DNA of 48,862 nucleotides from an uncultured Clostridia bacterium (GCA_934177725.1 CAKPPO010000013.1:1-48862), one strand, 5' to 3'. Positions 6,325 through 15,580 are shown, counted from the stretch's first letter. The notes: generated by a model from the letters alone, not told the origin. Numbers and translations are program-made.

Positions 6325-8394
6325 ATGCATAAAGTAGCAAAAGCAATATGCAAACACAGAAAATTAATTCTAATAATAGCACTTTTATTATTAATACCAT
6401 CAATAATAGGAATGAAAGCAACTAGGATTAATTACGACATATTAGTATATCTTCCAGAAGACATTGAAACCATAAAAGGTGAAAATATACTATCAGAAGA
6501 TTTTGATATGGGTGGATTCTCAGTAGTTTTACTAGAGGACATGAGTACAAAAGATATAGTTAAATTAGAGGAAAAAATAAGAAAAATAGATAATGTAGAA
6601 AAAGTAGTAAGTATAGCTGATGTATTAGGGTCAAATATCCCAGTAGAAATGCTACCAGATGATATAAAAGATAAAGCCTACAAAGATAATGAAACATTAA
6701 TGTTAGTTACATTTAAAGAACAAATATCATCAGATGCAACAATGAATAGTGTAGAAGAATTAAGAAAAATAACAGATGAACATTGTAAAATAAGTGGTAT
6801 GACAGCGACAGTATTAGACACAAGAAACTTATCAGATTCAGAAGTTGTAATTTATGTAATAATTGCTGTAATTCTATGCTTAATAGTACTAGAACTTGCA
6901 TTAGATTCATATGTAGCCCCAGTATTATTACTATTAAATATAGGAATAGCAATACTTTATAACATGGGAACAAATATATTTATGGGTCAAATTTCATATA
7001 TAACAAAGGCAATAAGTGCAGTACTTCAACTAGGAGTAACAATGGACTTTGCAATATTCCTATACCATAGTTATATGCAAGAAAAAGAGACAATAAAAGA
7101 CAACAACGAAGCAATGGCAAATGCAATTTCTAAAACATTCGTATCTGTATTAGGAAGTTCACTTACAACAATAGCAGGATTTTTAGCATTATGCAGTATG
7201 AATTTAACACTTGGAAAAGACATTGGTATAGTTATGGCAAAAGGTGTTTTATTAGGGGTTATTTCAGTAGTAACAATACTTCCTGCAATGATACTAGAAT
7301 TAAATAATTTAATAGAAAAAACAAAACACAAAGAGATATTACCTAAATTTACTAAGATTAAAGACTTTGTAATGAAACACTATAAAGCAATAGTGGTAGC
7401 ATTTTTAATTATTTTACCAGTAGCATTTTACGGATATCAAAATACAAAAATATATTACAACCTAGACAAATCTTTACCTACAACACTAGATAGTGTAGTT
7501 GCAAATACAGAGTTAAAAGATAAATTCAATATGACATCTATGGAACTACTATTAGTAAACAAAGATATGCCAGATTATGAAGTAAATAAAATGGTAGAAG
7601 AAATAGAAAAAGTAGATGGAATAGAATGGACATTAGATTATTCAAAAATAGGAAGTATGGGAGTACCAAAAGAAGCATTACCAGATGATATAGTAAACAT
7701 CTTCCAAAGTTATAAATATCAAATGATACTTATAAACTCAAAATATGAAATGGCAACGGATGAGTTAAATGCACAAGTAGAAACAATAAATCAAATTATT
7801 AAAAAATACGATGAAAATGCAATACTTGCAGGTGAAGGACCTTTAATGAAGGACTTAGTAGAAATAAGTAACCATGACTTTAACAGTGTAAATACAGTAT
7901 CAATAGCAATTATATTTGTAATAATGATAGTTGTATTAAAATCAATCTCATTACCTGTAATACTTATAGCCGTAATAGAATTTGCAATATTTATAAATAT
8001 GGGAATTCCATATTATACAAATACAATATTACCATTTATTGCTTCAATAGTAATTGGAACAATTCAATTAGGAGCAACAATAGATTATGCAATATTAATT
8101 ACAACTAAATATATAACAGCAAGAAAAGAAGGAAAAGATAAGAAAGAAGCAATTGATGGAGCTTTAGGAACATCTATAGGTTCAATAATAGTTAGCGGAT
8201 TATGCTTCTTTGGAGCAACATTTGGTGTAGGTGCATATTCAAAAATAGAAATGATAGGTTCTCTATGCACGTTGATGTCAAGAGGTGCAATAGTAAGTAT
8301 GGTATGCGTTATAGCAGTACTACCATCATTCTTAATGATATTTGATAAATTAATTTGTAAAACAACAATTGGAATGAGAAAAATAAATAATTAA
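6325..8394 (+). CDS. MmpL/RND-family exporter
   Basis: A 689-aa polytopic transporter of the MMPL group of the RND superfamily. It has the expected duplicated layout. TM1 (residues about 12-30) is followed by an extracytoplasmic loop of about 150 residues and a five-helix bundle. The second half repeats this from about residue 350. The proton-relay aspartates are visible in LGVTMDFAIFLYHSY (TM4) and LGATIDYAILITTKY (TM10). RBS AAAGGAG precedes the ATG. The next gene, 20 bp on, encodes a secreted helical protein, and a two-component system follows, an arrangement known for envelope lipid or drug exporters in Firmicutes. Substrate unknown. Confidence 0.9.
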   Translation: MHKVAKAICKHRKLILIIALLLLIPSIIGMKATRINYDILVYLPEDIETIKGENILSEDFDMGGFSVVLLEDMSTKDIVKLEEKIRKIDNVEKVVSIADVLGSNIPVEMLPDDIKDKAYKDNETLMLVTFKEQISSDATMNSVEELRKITDEHCKISGMTATVLDTRNLSDSEVVIYVIIAVILCLIVLELALDSYVAPVLLLLNIGIAILYNMGTNIFMGQISYITKAISAVLQLGVTMDFAIFLYHSYMQEKETIKDNNEAMANAISKTFVSVLGSSLTTIAGFLALCSMNLTLGKDIGIVMAKGVLLGVISVVTILPAMILELNNLIEKTKHKEILPKFTKIKDFVMKHYKAIVVAFLIILPVAFYGYQNTKIYYNLDKSLPTTLDSVVANTELKDKFNMTSMELLLVNKDMPDYEVNKMVEEIEKVDGIEWTLDYSKIGSMGVPKEALPDDIVNIFQSYKYQMILINSKYEMATDELNAQVETINQIIKKYDENAILAGEGPLMKDLVEISNHDFNSVNTVSIAIIFVIMIVVLKSISLPVILIAVIEFAIFINMGIPYYTNTILPFIASIVIGTIQLGATIDYAILITTKYITARKEGKDKKEAIDGALGTSIGSIIVSGLCFFGATFGVGAYSKIEMIGSLCTLMSRGAIVSMVCVIAVLPSFLMIFDKLICKTTIGMRKINN

Positions 8395-8414
8395 AAAGAA
8401 AGGAAGTAAAAAAC

Positions 8415-10511
8415 ATGAGTGATAAAAAAATAATTTCAAAAATTACATCAGGTGTGTTATTAGGAACAATGCTTGTATACCAAGCACCAGTACTTGCTTT
8501 TACAAAAGATGAAACAGTATATTCAAAACTAGATGCAAGTGGAAATGCTTACAATACAATAGTAAGTGATCATATAAGAAATACTGAAAAAGAAAAAATA
8601 ATTAATGATATAACAGATTTGTTAAATTTAAAAAATAATGGAGAGCAAGAATATACTGCAGATGGTAATAATTTAGTATGGAAAGCAGATGAAAGTGATA
8701 TTTATTACCAAGGTGAATCTCAAAAGGAATTACCAATAGAATGTAGTATTAAGTATGAATTAGACGGAAAAGAAGTATCTGCAAAAGAAATTGCAGGAAA
8801 ATCTGGAAACGTAAAAATTACCATAGAATACACCAATAAAGATAAACACGTTGTAAAAGTAAATGGAAAAAATGAAACATTATATACACCATTTGTTGTA
8901 GTATGTGGAACAATTGTAAATAATGAAAATAATAAGAATATAGAAATCACAAATGGTAAAATGATAGACAATGGAAACAAAACAACGCTTATAGGAATTA
9001 CATTACCAGGAATGCAAGAAAGTTTAGGAATATCTAAAGAAAAATTAGAAATTTCAAATAAAGTAGAAATTACTATGGAAGCTTCAAAATTTGAGATGGA
9101 AAACATAGTAACATATGTTACACCAAAAATAATAGAATCAAGCGATTTAGATATGCTAAATGATATAGACGAAATATATAGTAAAGTAAATGAATTACAA
9201 AGTTCAAGCAAACAAATAGAAGATGGAGCAAATAAATTAAAAGATGGTTCAAGTCAATTAGTAGATGGAGTAAAAGAATTAAAAGACGGAACAAGTGCAG
9301 CATATAGTGGTTCTAAAATGATTGAAAGTGCAGTTGAAAGTAGTACAAAAAGCTTACAATCAGATAAATCAGCAGCAGTAGATAGTAAAACATTAGCAGC
9401 AATTAAGAATCAAGCAGAATCATCAGCAACATTATCTGAAGAACAAAAGGCAGCAATTAAGGCACAGGCAGAGGCAGGAGCAACATTAACTAAAGAACAA
9501 GAGGCAGCAATTAAAGCACAAGCAGAAGCAGGAGCAGCATTAACAGAAGAACAAAAAGCAGCAATAAAAGAACAGGCAGAAGCAAATGCAGTATTAACAA
9601 AAGAACAAAAAGCAGCAATAAAAGCACAGGCAGAATCAGAGGCAGTATTAACAGAAACACAAAAAACAGCAATCAAAAAACAAGCAACATTTACAGAGAC
9701 ACAAAAAACAGCAATAATAACAAGTGCTCAAAGCAAATATCTAGCAACATTAACAGAAGCAGAAAAACAATTAATAATATCAGTAGCACAAGAAACAGCA
9801 TATACATCAGCTATAGAAGCGGCACAATCATCTGCAAAACAAGCAGCAGGTCAAACAGCAGTGCAAACAGCAGAAACAATAGCAAAGCAAGTAGCAGGCC
9901 AAACAGCAGTGCAAGTAGCTATAAGCACAGCAAAACAAGCCGCAGGAACTACAGCAGTACAAGTAGCAGGTCAAACAGCAAAACAAGCCGCAGGAACTAC
10001 TGCAGTGCAAGTAGCTGGAACAACAGCAAAACAAGTAGCAGGCCAAACAGCAACAACTACAGCAACACAAGTTGGAAACCAAGCAAAACAAAAATTTACA
10101 AACCAAGTAGTTTCCCAAATGAGTACGTTAGGTGAATCTTTAGGAGAATTAACACAAGGATTATCAACATTAGATAGTGGAGTAGAAAAATTATCAGCAG
10201 GAACAAATGAACTAGACTCAGGAATAACAGAACTAGCAGATGGAATAACAAAATTCAATACAGAAGGAATAGATAAAATTTGCAATTATATAAATGGAGA
10301 TTTAAAAGATATAATAACAAGAATAGATAAATTAGAAGAATTAGCAAATAACTACAATAACTTTACAATGTTAAATAATGGAGACAAAGGAAATGTAAAA
10401 TTCATAATGATATCAGATGGAATAAAAAGTGAAGAAGACAGCAAAGAAAAGATGATTGTAGAAAATAAAGTTGAAGGTATAAAAGAAGAAAAATCAGAGA
10501 ATAAAGATTAG
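8415..10511 (+). CDS. Secreted Ala-rich helical repeat protein paired with the exporter
   Basis: A 698-aa exported protein. A signal peptide covers about residues 1-29 (hydrophobic core GVLLGTMLVY, then APVLAF). Residues 30-260 are a mixed beta domain of the kind found at the front of YhgE/Pip-like proteins. Next come heptad-type repeats with the x-x-x-L-x-x-G pattern (ANKLKDGSSQLVDGVKELKDG). A central Ala/Gln-rich tract holds two repeat arrays (about residues 340-430 and 477-556). A second LxxG heptad run follows (GELTQGLSTLDSGVEKLSAG). There is no C-terminal membrane anchor or LPxTG motif. Such proteins usually partner MmpL transporters; whether it bridges membrane and wall is inference. 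Confidence 0.7.
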   Translation: MSDKKIISKITSGVLLGTMLVYQAPVLAFTKDETVYSKLDASGNAYNTIVSDHIRNTEKEKIINDITDLLNLKNNGEQEYTADGNNLVWKADESDIYYQGESQKELPIECSIKYELDGKEVSAKEIAGKSGNVKITIEYTNKDKHVVKVNGKNETLYTPFVVVCGTIVNNENNKNIEITNGKMIDNGNKTTLIGITLPGMQESLGISKEKLEISNKVEITMEASKFEMENIVTYVTPKIIESSDLDMLNDIDEIYSKVNELQSSSKQIEDGANKLKDGSSQLVDGVKELKDGTSAAYSGSKMIESAVESSTKSLQSDKSAAVDSKTLAAIKNQAESSATLSEEQKAAIKAQAEAGATLTKEQEAAIKAQAEAGAALTEEQKAAIKEQAEANAVLTKEQKAAIKAQAESEAVLTETQKTAIKKQATFTETQKTAIITSAQSKYLATLTEAEKQLIISVAQETAYTSAIEAAQSSAKQAAGQTAVQTAETIAKQVAGQTAVQVAISTAKQAAGTTAVQVAGQTAKQAAGTTAVQVAGTTAKQVAGQTATTTATQVGNQAKQKFTNQVVSQMSTLGESLGELTQGLSTLDSGVEKLSAGTNELDSGITELADGITKFNTEGIDKICNYINGDLKDIITRIDKLEELANNYNNFTMLNNGDKGNVKFIMISDGIKSEEDSKEKMIVENKVEGIKEEKSENKD
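9432..9701 (+). repeat. 54-bp in-frame tandem repeat
   Basis: Five units starting at 9432, 9486, 9540, 9594 and 9648 encode 18-residue units of the form LTKEQKAAIKAQAEAGAx; the last is shortened. Eighteen residues is exactly five alpha-helical turns, so each unit should keep the same helix face. Divergence at both DNA and protein level shows the array is not freshly duplicated. Confidence 0.85.
9843..10082 (+). repeat. 48-bp in-frame tandem repeat
   Basis: Five units starting at 9843, 9891, 9939, 9987 and 10035 encode 16-residue units of the form xAGQTAVQVAxxTAKQ. They are Ala, Thr, Gln and Val rich with a Lys-Gln boundary. The third and fourth units are nearly identical, which suggests recent copy-number change. 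This repeat differs in length and sequence from the 54-bp array just upstream. Confidence 0.85.
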
Positions 10512-10513
10512 AT

Positions 10514-10553
10514 AAAAATGTCAATAGGGGTGTTCCTTATTGACATTTTTTTT
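10514..10553 (+). terminator. Terminator after the repeat protein gene
   Basis: AAAAATGTCAATA pairs perfectly with TATTGACATTTTT over an 11-nt loop and is followed by further T residues. It separates the exporter pair from the two-component genes, which therefore probably have their own promoter near 10566-10597 (a TATAAT is present near 10592). Confidence 0.88.
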
Positions 10554-10691
10554 GATATAATTTATTCATACAAAGTTCATATTCAACTAGTATAATAATT
10601 AAATGAAATAATAAGAATATATTAGTAATTCGGCAAATCTAAAAGATGATAAAAATGTGGCATTAATCAAAAATAGTAAATGGAGGGAATT

Positions 10692-11387
10692 ATGTTTAAC
10701 ATTTTAGTTGTAGAAGATGATAAAAATTTAAGAAAATTAATTGTAACATGTTTAAAAAGAGAAAACTATAGTACATATGAAGCGACAAATGGTATAGAAG
10801 CATTAAATGTATTAGATGAACAATATATAGATTTAATAATAACAGATATAATGATGCCACAAATGGATGGATATGAGCTAATAAGAGAATTAAGAGAAGC
10901 TAATTACTCAATGCCGATATTATTGGTAACAGCTAAAAGTACTTTGTCAGATAAAAAAGAAGGTTTTTTATTAGGAGCAGATGACTATATGGTAAAACCT
11001 ATAGATGTAGAAGAATTACCATTAAGAGTAAAAGCATTATTAAAAAGGTCGAAACAAGCAAGTGAGAAGAGAATAGAAATAGGAAATCTTGTAATAGACT
11101 ACAATAAGTTATCTGTCACAAGAGACGGAAAAGAATATCAACTAGCGCAAAAAGAATTCTACTTATTATACAAATTGGTAAGTACTCCAGATACAATTCT
11201 AACAAGGCAAGAATTGATAGAAGAAGTGTGGGGATTAGATAGTGAATCAGACTTTAGAACAGTAGATGTCCATATAAAAAGACTAAGAGAAAAATTATAT
11301 GATGTAGGTGAGATAGAAATAGAAACAATTAGAGGAATAGGTTATAAATTGATAATAAAAGGTGAAAGTAAATGTTTAAAAAAATAG
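10692..11387 (+). CDS. OmpR/PhoB-family response regulator
   Basis: A 231-aa DNA-binding regulator. The ATG at 10692 follows GGAGGG by 5 bp; an in-frame ATG at 10680 lies before that site. The receiver domain (residues 1-118) has the acidic pocket VVEDD, phospho-acceptor D52 in LIITDIMMPQMDG, switch residue Thr/Ser in LLVTAKS, and the conserved Lys in MVKP. The C-terminal winged helix (about 135-229) contains TRQELIEEVWG and the recognition helix RTVDVHIKRLREKL. The gene overlaps the kinase gene by 16 bp, indicating translational coupling. It probably controls the adjacent exporter. Confidence 0.95.
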   Translation: MFNILVVEDDKNLRKLIVTCLKRENYSTYEATNGIEALNVLDEQYIDLIITDIMMPQMDGYELIRELREANYSMPILLVTAKSTLSDKKEGFLLGADDYMVKPIDVEELPLRVKALLKRSKQASEKRIEIGNLVIDYNKLSVTRDGKEYQLAQKEFYLLYKLVSTPDTILTRQELIEEVWGLDSESDFRTVDVHIKRLREKLYDVGEIEIETIRGIGYKLIIKGESKCLKK

Positions 11388-12499
11388 TAGAAAAAATATT
11401 TGGAAAAAGAAACTCAATGCAAAGAAGTTTAATGAGAAGTTTTATTATAGCATTAGTACTAGTAGCTATATTAACAGTAATAGAATTCTCAATATTTGTA
11501 GTTCCAACAATGCAAGATAAATTAATAGAAATAAATATTCATGATAAAGACCAAATAGATAGTTTGGTATATATAACAAGAAAAATATGCGGCTTTGTAA
11601 TATTAAATATAGTAATAATAAGTGCTGTATTAGTAAGAATAAATTTGAAAAATATATTTCATCCAATAGAACAAATAAATGAGGCGACTAAAAAGGTAGC
11701 GTTAGGTGAATATGACATTGAATTAGAAACCAAAAGAGAAGACGAAATTGGAGAACTAACAAATAATTTTAATAAAATGACACAAGGTCTAAAAAGTACG
11801 GAAAACTTACAAAGAGAATTTATAAACAATGTGTCACACGAGATAAAAACTCCTGTATCTTCAATAGAGGGATTTGCAAAATTCTTAAAAGATAAAGACT
11901 TAACAGATGAAGAAAGAGAAGAATATGCAAATATTATCATAGAAGAAGCAAAAAGATTAGAAAACTTAACAGGAAAAATCCTAAAGCTAAGTAAATTGAA
12001 CAATCAAGAAATAATTACAAATAAACAAGAAATAGAAGTTGCGGAACAAATAAGAAAAGCAATAAGTCTATTAGAACCAAAGTGGTCTAAAAAAGATATA
12101 AAAATAAATGTAAGTTTAGAAGAAAAAACATTTTTAGGAGATGAAGACTTAATATTCCAAGTATGGGTAAATATAATAGACAATGCTATAAAATTTTCAA
12201 ATGAAGGTGGAAGTATAGACATAAAAGTATATGAGAAGAATAAAAACATAAGAGTAGAAATGAAAGACTATGGAATTGGAATGAAGGAAGAAGAACTAGA
12301 AAAAGTATATGACAGATTTTATCAAATAGACAGGTCACATTCAAAAGAAGGAAGTGGACTTGGACTTGCAATAGTAAAGAGAATAGTAGAATTATCTGAA
12401 GGAAAAATAGAGATTAAAAGTAAAGAAAACAAAGGAACAACAGTTATTGTAAAATTACCAGTGACTAGCGAAAAAAATAATAAAATAATTATAAAATAA
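11372..12499 (+). CDS. Sensor histidine kinase
   Basis: A 375-aa membrane kinase, partner of the upstream response regulator. It has TM1 at about residues 22-45, a short external loop of only about 25 residues, TM2 at about 73-90 and a HAMP domain to about 145. The HisKA box FINNVSHEIKTPVSSIEGF carries the phosphorylated H156. The HATPase domain shows N-box NIIDNAIKFS, G1 DYGIGM, F-box DRFYQIDR and G2 GSGLGLAIVKRI. The tiny sensor loop is typical of kinases that sense membrane stress or act with a partner transporter. A strong terminator follows at 12503. Confidence 0.95.
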   Translation: MFKKIVEKIFGKRNSMQRSLMRSFIIALVLVAILTVIEFSIFVVPTMQDKLIEINIHDKDQIDSLVYITRKICGFVILNIVIISAVLVRINLKNIFHPIEQINEATKKVALGEYDIELETKREDEIGELTNNFNKMTQGLKSTENLQREFINNVSHEIKTPVSSIEGFAKFLKDKDLTDEEREEYANIIIEEAKRLENLTGKILKLSKLNNQEIITNKQEIEVAEQIRKAISLLEPKWSKKDIKINVSLEEKTFLGDEDLIFQVWVNIIDNAIKFSNEGGSIDIKVYEKNKNIRVEMKDYGIGMKEEELEKVYDRFYQIDRSHSKEGSGLGLAIVKRIVELSEGKIEIKSKENKGTTVIVKLPVTSEKNNKIIIK

Positions 12500-12502
12500 T
12501 AT

Positions 12503-12543
12503 AAAAATGACGCAAGAGGGAAAGCCTCTAATGCGTCATTTTT
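12503..12543. terminator. Bidirectional terminator
   Basis: AAAAATGACGCA pairs with TGCGTCATTTTT, with an inner AGAGG/CCTCT stem. It closes the two-component unit, and its right arm overlaps the last codons of the converging minus-strand gene at 12528. Confidence 0.85.
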
Positions 12544-13790
12544 AATATCTCATGTTTTTTCTCATATAATTCTTTTGCAACTTCAGGATTATGAGGACCT
12601 GCAAAATCTTTAATTGGGGCAAATTCATCTTCCACTTCTACTTGCAATAATTCAATGTCATTAAACAAAGAAAAAGCATCAAAAATGAAAGTTTCGAATT
12701 TAAAAGTATTAGGTGTTTCTGGAACTTGTTTCATTCCTTCATCATTTATAAAAGTATTTTTCTTGAAAGCTCTATGATAAGGCAATTTAGTATTGCAAAT
12801 TTTATCAATAGCAGAAACATGAAATAGATGTGCCAGCATATTCATTTGCCTATACAAATATTTACCATCAGCATTTTTAGCAATTTTCATACTATCTGTT
12901 AAATGACAACTATTTATAATAGCAGGTTTACCATTTTTTCTGGCAAATATCCAATCTTTATCATCGGCATTTTCTTTAAATAGCGTTTTTGAAGCTATCA
13001 ATTTATTATTGTGAATTGTCAGACCTAAAAATAAGGAATCAACAATTTCTAAAATAACATTATCTACACCACTAAATGAAAGCCATTCTATTTTTTTATT
13101 GTAAATGTCATCTAAAATGCCATCAGCTTTCATAGAAGCGAAAACATCCCCATTTCCATTAGAAGCTTCTTTTATTTTGTAAAGTTCTTCTAATATCAAA
13201 TTCCCATTTATATCTATCAAAGGAAGTTGAGATTGCTTGAAAAATTTTATATATTCTTTAGGATAGCCAAAATAATTTTTTTCTTCAAAAAAATCTTTAG
13301 TTGCCGTATCATTATAGATGCTAGTCATAATATACCAAGGGATGATTACATTATATTTTTTACAAGCATCTTTTAACATATCACATAAAATTTCAAAAAG
13401 AGATTTTTTAGGGATAATATCTAATTCAAAAGTGCCTTTTGGCCCTTTATATCCAAGTCGAGTACCTTGACCGCCAGCCATTGTTACAACAGCAAATTTT
13501 CCACTCTTAATTATTTCCTCTCCAATACTTTTATAAAAAATACATTCTTCTTTAGAAAGTTTATCCTTTATAAAATATGGTAATGGCTCAATTAAGTTAT
13601 GAGGAATTACTTCATCTATTTTAGAAGCCTCGTATAAATTAAAAATTTGCTCAAAATTAATTCTACAAATTTGATTAACTAAAAACTCTTTTTCTTCATT
13701 ATTCAATTCATCATAGAAAGCAAGTAAATGTTCTTGATTATATTTTCTCAAGATTTCTTTTGCTTTTTCTAAATTTTGTACCATAAACAT
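12528..13790 (-). CDS. UDP-sugar pyrophosphorylase, UDPGP family
   Basis: A 420-aa nucleotidyltransferase of the eukaryotic-like UDPGP family (UAP1/UGP2 relatives), making UDP-N-acetylhexosamine or UDP-glucose from UTP and sugar-1-phosphate. The UTP-binding loop AGGQGTRLG is at residues 105-113, followed by KGTFEL. Family-typical segments WYIMTS, YFGYPKEYIKFFKQSQLP, a GDVF motif and DNV (FSGVDNVI) are seen in order. Length is near that of bacterial members. The start at 13790 follows AAAGGAT; an in-frame ATG two codons later is possible. It and the phosphoesterase gene 37 bp upstream are probably one unit. Sugar specificity (GlcNAc, GalNAc or Glc) cannot be told. Confidence 0.88.
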   Translation of the reverse strand: MFMVQNLEKAKEILRKYNQEHLLAFYDELNNEEKEFLVNQICRINFEQIFNLYEASKIDEVIPHNLIEPLPYFIKDKLSKEECIFYKSIGEEIIKSGKFAVVTMAGGQGTRLGYKGPKGTFELDIIPKKSLFEILCDMLKDACKKYNVIIPWYIMTSIYNDTATKDFFEEKNYFGYPKEYIKFFKQSQLPLIDINGNLILEELYKIKEASNGNGDVFASMKADGILDDIYNKKIEWLSFSGVDNVILEIVDSLFLGLTIHNNKLIASKTLFKENADDKDWIFARKNGKPAIINSCHLTDSMKIAKNADGKYLYRQMNMLAHLFHVSAIDKICNTKLPYHRAFKKNTFINDEGMKQVPETPNTFKFETFIFDAFSLFNDIELLQVEVEDEFAPIKDFAGPHNPEVAKELYEKKHEILKMTH

Positions 13791-13827
13791 CTAATCCTTT
13801 TATATATCATATACAACAAACCTCAAA

Positions 13828-14622
13828 TTAGTGATTTGCTGTCCTCAAAGATTGAATAATAATTTCTTTATTAGGCATATCAGAATCTTTTAAATATTCA
13901 ATTTCTTTTTCTATATTGTAAGGAAGACGAACTAAAGTAAAACAAATAGAAGAAAGTTTTTTAGAGTCAAGTTCACCTTCTAATATCATGTAAGAAGCCA
14001 TAGTCGAAAATTTAGAAGTTTCATCTTCTTCACCTTCATTAGACATCTCGACAGGAACACCAACACTTCCAACATTAAAAATAGTCTTATTTTTAAATCT
14101 AAAAATACTAGGTGTATGTAGATGACCATAACCTATTACATCAGGAATAGGATCATTCTCAGTCTTACCAAGAAACTCAGTATTTTTAAATAAATCTTCA
14201 GGATTACTAATAATTTTATTAAAGTAAATTGAATCTGAATTTGGATACATTGGGTTAAAAATATGTTCTAAACTAAATGGAGAAGCATGGAATAAACGTA
14301 TTAAATGTCCACTTAGATAAAATTCATAAGAAACAGGGCAATTATAAAGAAATTTAGCTCTTTCTTCTCCAATTCGGTCTCTAGTCCAAAATCTTCCATA
14401 TTCAATTCCAGGTCTACAAATAATTTCATCACAATTACCTAAGAGAATGACTTCACATTTTTTACGCAATAAATCTATAACTTTGTCCGGATTTGCACAC
14501 TTAATAACGCTATCTCCAAGACAAAAAATCTTTTTGATACCTCTTCTTTCAATATCACTTAAGACTGCTCTTAGAGCAGTTAAATTACCATGTACATCAG
14601 ACAAAATTGCAATTCTTTCCAT
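13828..14622 (-). CDS. Metallophosphoesterase, YfcE/calcineurin-like
   Basis: A 264-aa phosphoesterase of the Metallophos_2 group. Metal ligands are visible: D9 and H11 in LSDVHGN, D37 in CLGDSV, N63 in LLGNCDE, and the later GHLHTPS histidines. The end of the core shows NVGSVGVP. The family usually has GNHD or GNHE, and here the position is GNCDE, so a Cys replaces the histidine that helps catalysis in many members; this is also seen in the Metallophos_2 group. Substrate unknown. Transcribed with the UDPGP gene. Confidence 0.88.
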   Translation of the reverse strand: MERIAILSDVHGNLTALRAVLSDIERRGIKKIFCLGDSVIKCANPDKVIDLLRKKCEVILLGNCDEIICRPGIEYGRFWTRDRIGEERAKFLYNCPVSYEFYLSGHLIRLFHASPFSLEHIFNPMYPNSDSIYFNKIISNPEDLFKNTEFLGKTENDPIPDVIGYGHLHTPSIFRFKNKTIFNVGSVGVPVEMSNEGEEDETSKFSTMASYMILEGELDSKKLSSICFTLVRLPYNIEKEIEYLKDSDMPNKEIIIQSLRTANH

Positions 14623-14827
14623 AATTTTCTCCTTTTACTGAAGATAATTATATAATAAAAAAATATTATTTACAATAAATTACCATAATAATCTAGTAAA
14701 AAATTATTTTGTAATTGGACTTAAGTAAAAGAGGATAGCAATTAGAATAAAATGAATAATGATATATATATTAAAAAATAGTATTTTAATTAAAAAGCTT
14801 AATAAGAATTGAAAAAGTAAAAATATC

Positions 14828-14857
14828 AAAAGCCCTTCAAAATTCTGAAGGGCTTTT
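14828..14857 (-). terminator. Terminator after the 160-aa protein gene
   Basis: AAAAGCCCTTCA pairs perfectly with TGAAGGGCTTTT over 6 nt. It lies 5 bp past the stop of the minus-strand gene at 14862. The A/T runs on both sides mean it could act in either direction. Confidence 0.85.
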
Positions 14858-14861
14858 GGGT

Positions 14862-15344
14862 TTAGTCTCTATTAATAATAGAGCTAATGTACTGCTGCGA
14901 TGAAGAATTAATTTGTGAAAAAGACCAAATGCCTTTTTCTTTATCCTTTGTACATCCAAGTTTATTAAGGATGTCAATAGTGGATGCATTAATTATCTTC
15001 ATGATTTCAGGATCAGCATCATAAGGATGAACGGCCATATAAACTATAGGCCTAAAATCATAAGTACGGTGCGGATCCATTGTAAGCCAAATCATACCTC
15101 CAACAACAATATCTTCCAAAAGACTACTATTCCTAGTAGGATCAAGTAACCTGGGGTCAACTACATCAAAAGCCATTCTGACATATTCACGCTGATCCTC
15201 GTAATTGGAATCGTAATTGTACCGGATTTGGCCTATTAGAGTACGTGAACTTTTCTCAATAATATCAAGAAAAATTGATGGGACATCTCCTTTTCTGTCG
15301 ATAGTAGAAACTCTAAAGAAAACCTTACCACAATGTTGAAGCAT
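14862..15344 (-). CDS. Unrecognised 160-aa protein
   Basis: I do not recognise this family. It is soluble, with no signal peptide or membrane helix. A beta-rich N-terminal part (residues 1-55; VFFRVSTIDRKG, LIGQIRYNYDS) leads into ARG/ASP-rich FDVVDPRLLDPTRNSS, IVYMAVHPYDADPE and a C-terminal helix. The order of strands and the VYMAVHP segment are loosely GNAT-like, but no acetyl-CoA loop (Q/RxxGxG/A) is visible. The start is supported by GAAAGGAG just upstream. Codon use is GC-richer than the genome norm (CGG, CGT, GTC, GGG), as in the orphan genes at 3367 and 15581. Confidence 0.75.
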   Translation of the reverse strand: MLQHCGKVFFRVSTIDRKGDVPSIFLDIIEKSSRTLIGQIRYNYDSNYEDQREYVRMAFDVVDPRLLDPTRNSSLLEDIVVGGMIWLTMDPHRTYDFRPIVYMAVHPYDADPEIMKIINASTIDILNKLGCTKDKEKGIWSFSQINSSSQQYISSIINRD

Positions 15345-15392
15345 AATAGATATCTCCTTTCAAATAAATAAATGTTTATTTGTAACTCAAAT

Positions 15393-15421
15393 ATAATATC
15401 AAATATTATGTAAAATGTCAA
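15393..15421 (-). promoter_or_regulatory. Promoter of the 160-aa protein gene
   Basis: On the minus strand TTGACA (15421-15416) is separated by 17 bp from TATTAT (15398-15393). The hexamers and spacing are near the sigma-A consensus. The start codon lies about 50 bp downstream. Confidence 0.75.
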
Positions 15422-15503
15422 TAAATTTCTTAAAAAAATAGTACATCCTAAAAAACAGAATGCAAAAGAATAGGTGTAATTTATAATAAAAGTACAAAAA
15501 TGC

Positions 15504-15532
15504 TTGTATTATGTTAAATGCTATGCTATACT
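15504..15532 (+). promoter_or_regulatory. Promoter of the 190-aa protein gene
   Basis: TTGTAT at 15504-15509 is separated by 17 bp from TATACT at 15527-15532. The 12-mer AATTAGCAGTAA follows directly (15533-15544). The same 12-mer precedes the orphan gene at 3367 (3305-3316). Confidence 0.65.
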
Positions 15533-15580
15533 AATTAGCAGTAACATGTCAGTTAAAATAATTTATTGAAGGAGGACACT

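Noticed and set aside
9432..10082. Regular 54-bp and 48-bp repeats as a CRISPR array
   Set aside because: The period lies entirely within an open reading frame, units diverge mostly at synonymous or conservative positions, and there are no unique spacers or cas genes.
9410..10118. Cys-rich and Ala/Ser-rich minus-strand reading frames opposite the repeat gene
   Set aside because: They arise because the Ala codons GCA and GCC on the plus strand read as Cys or Ala-type codons on the other strand. They have no ribosome site and no independent family pattern.
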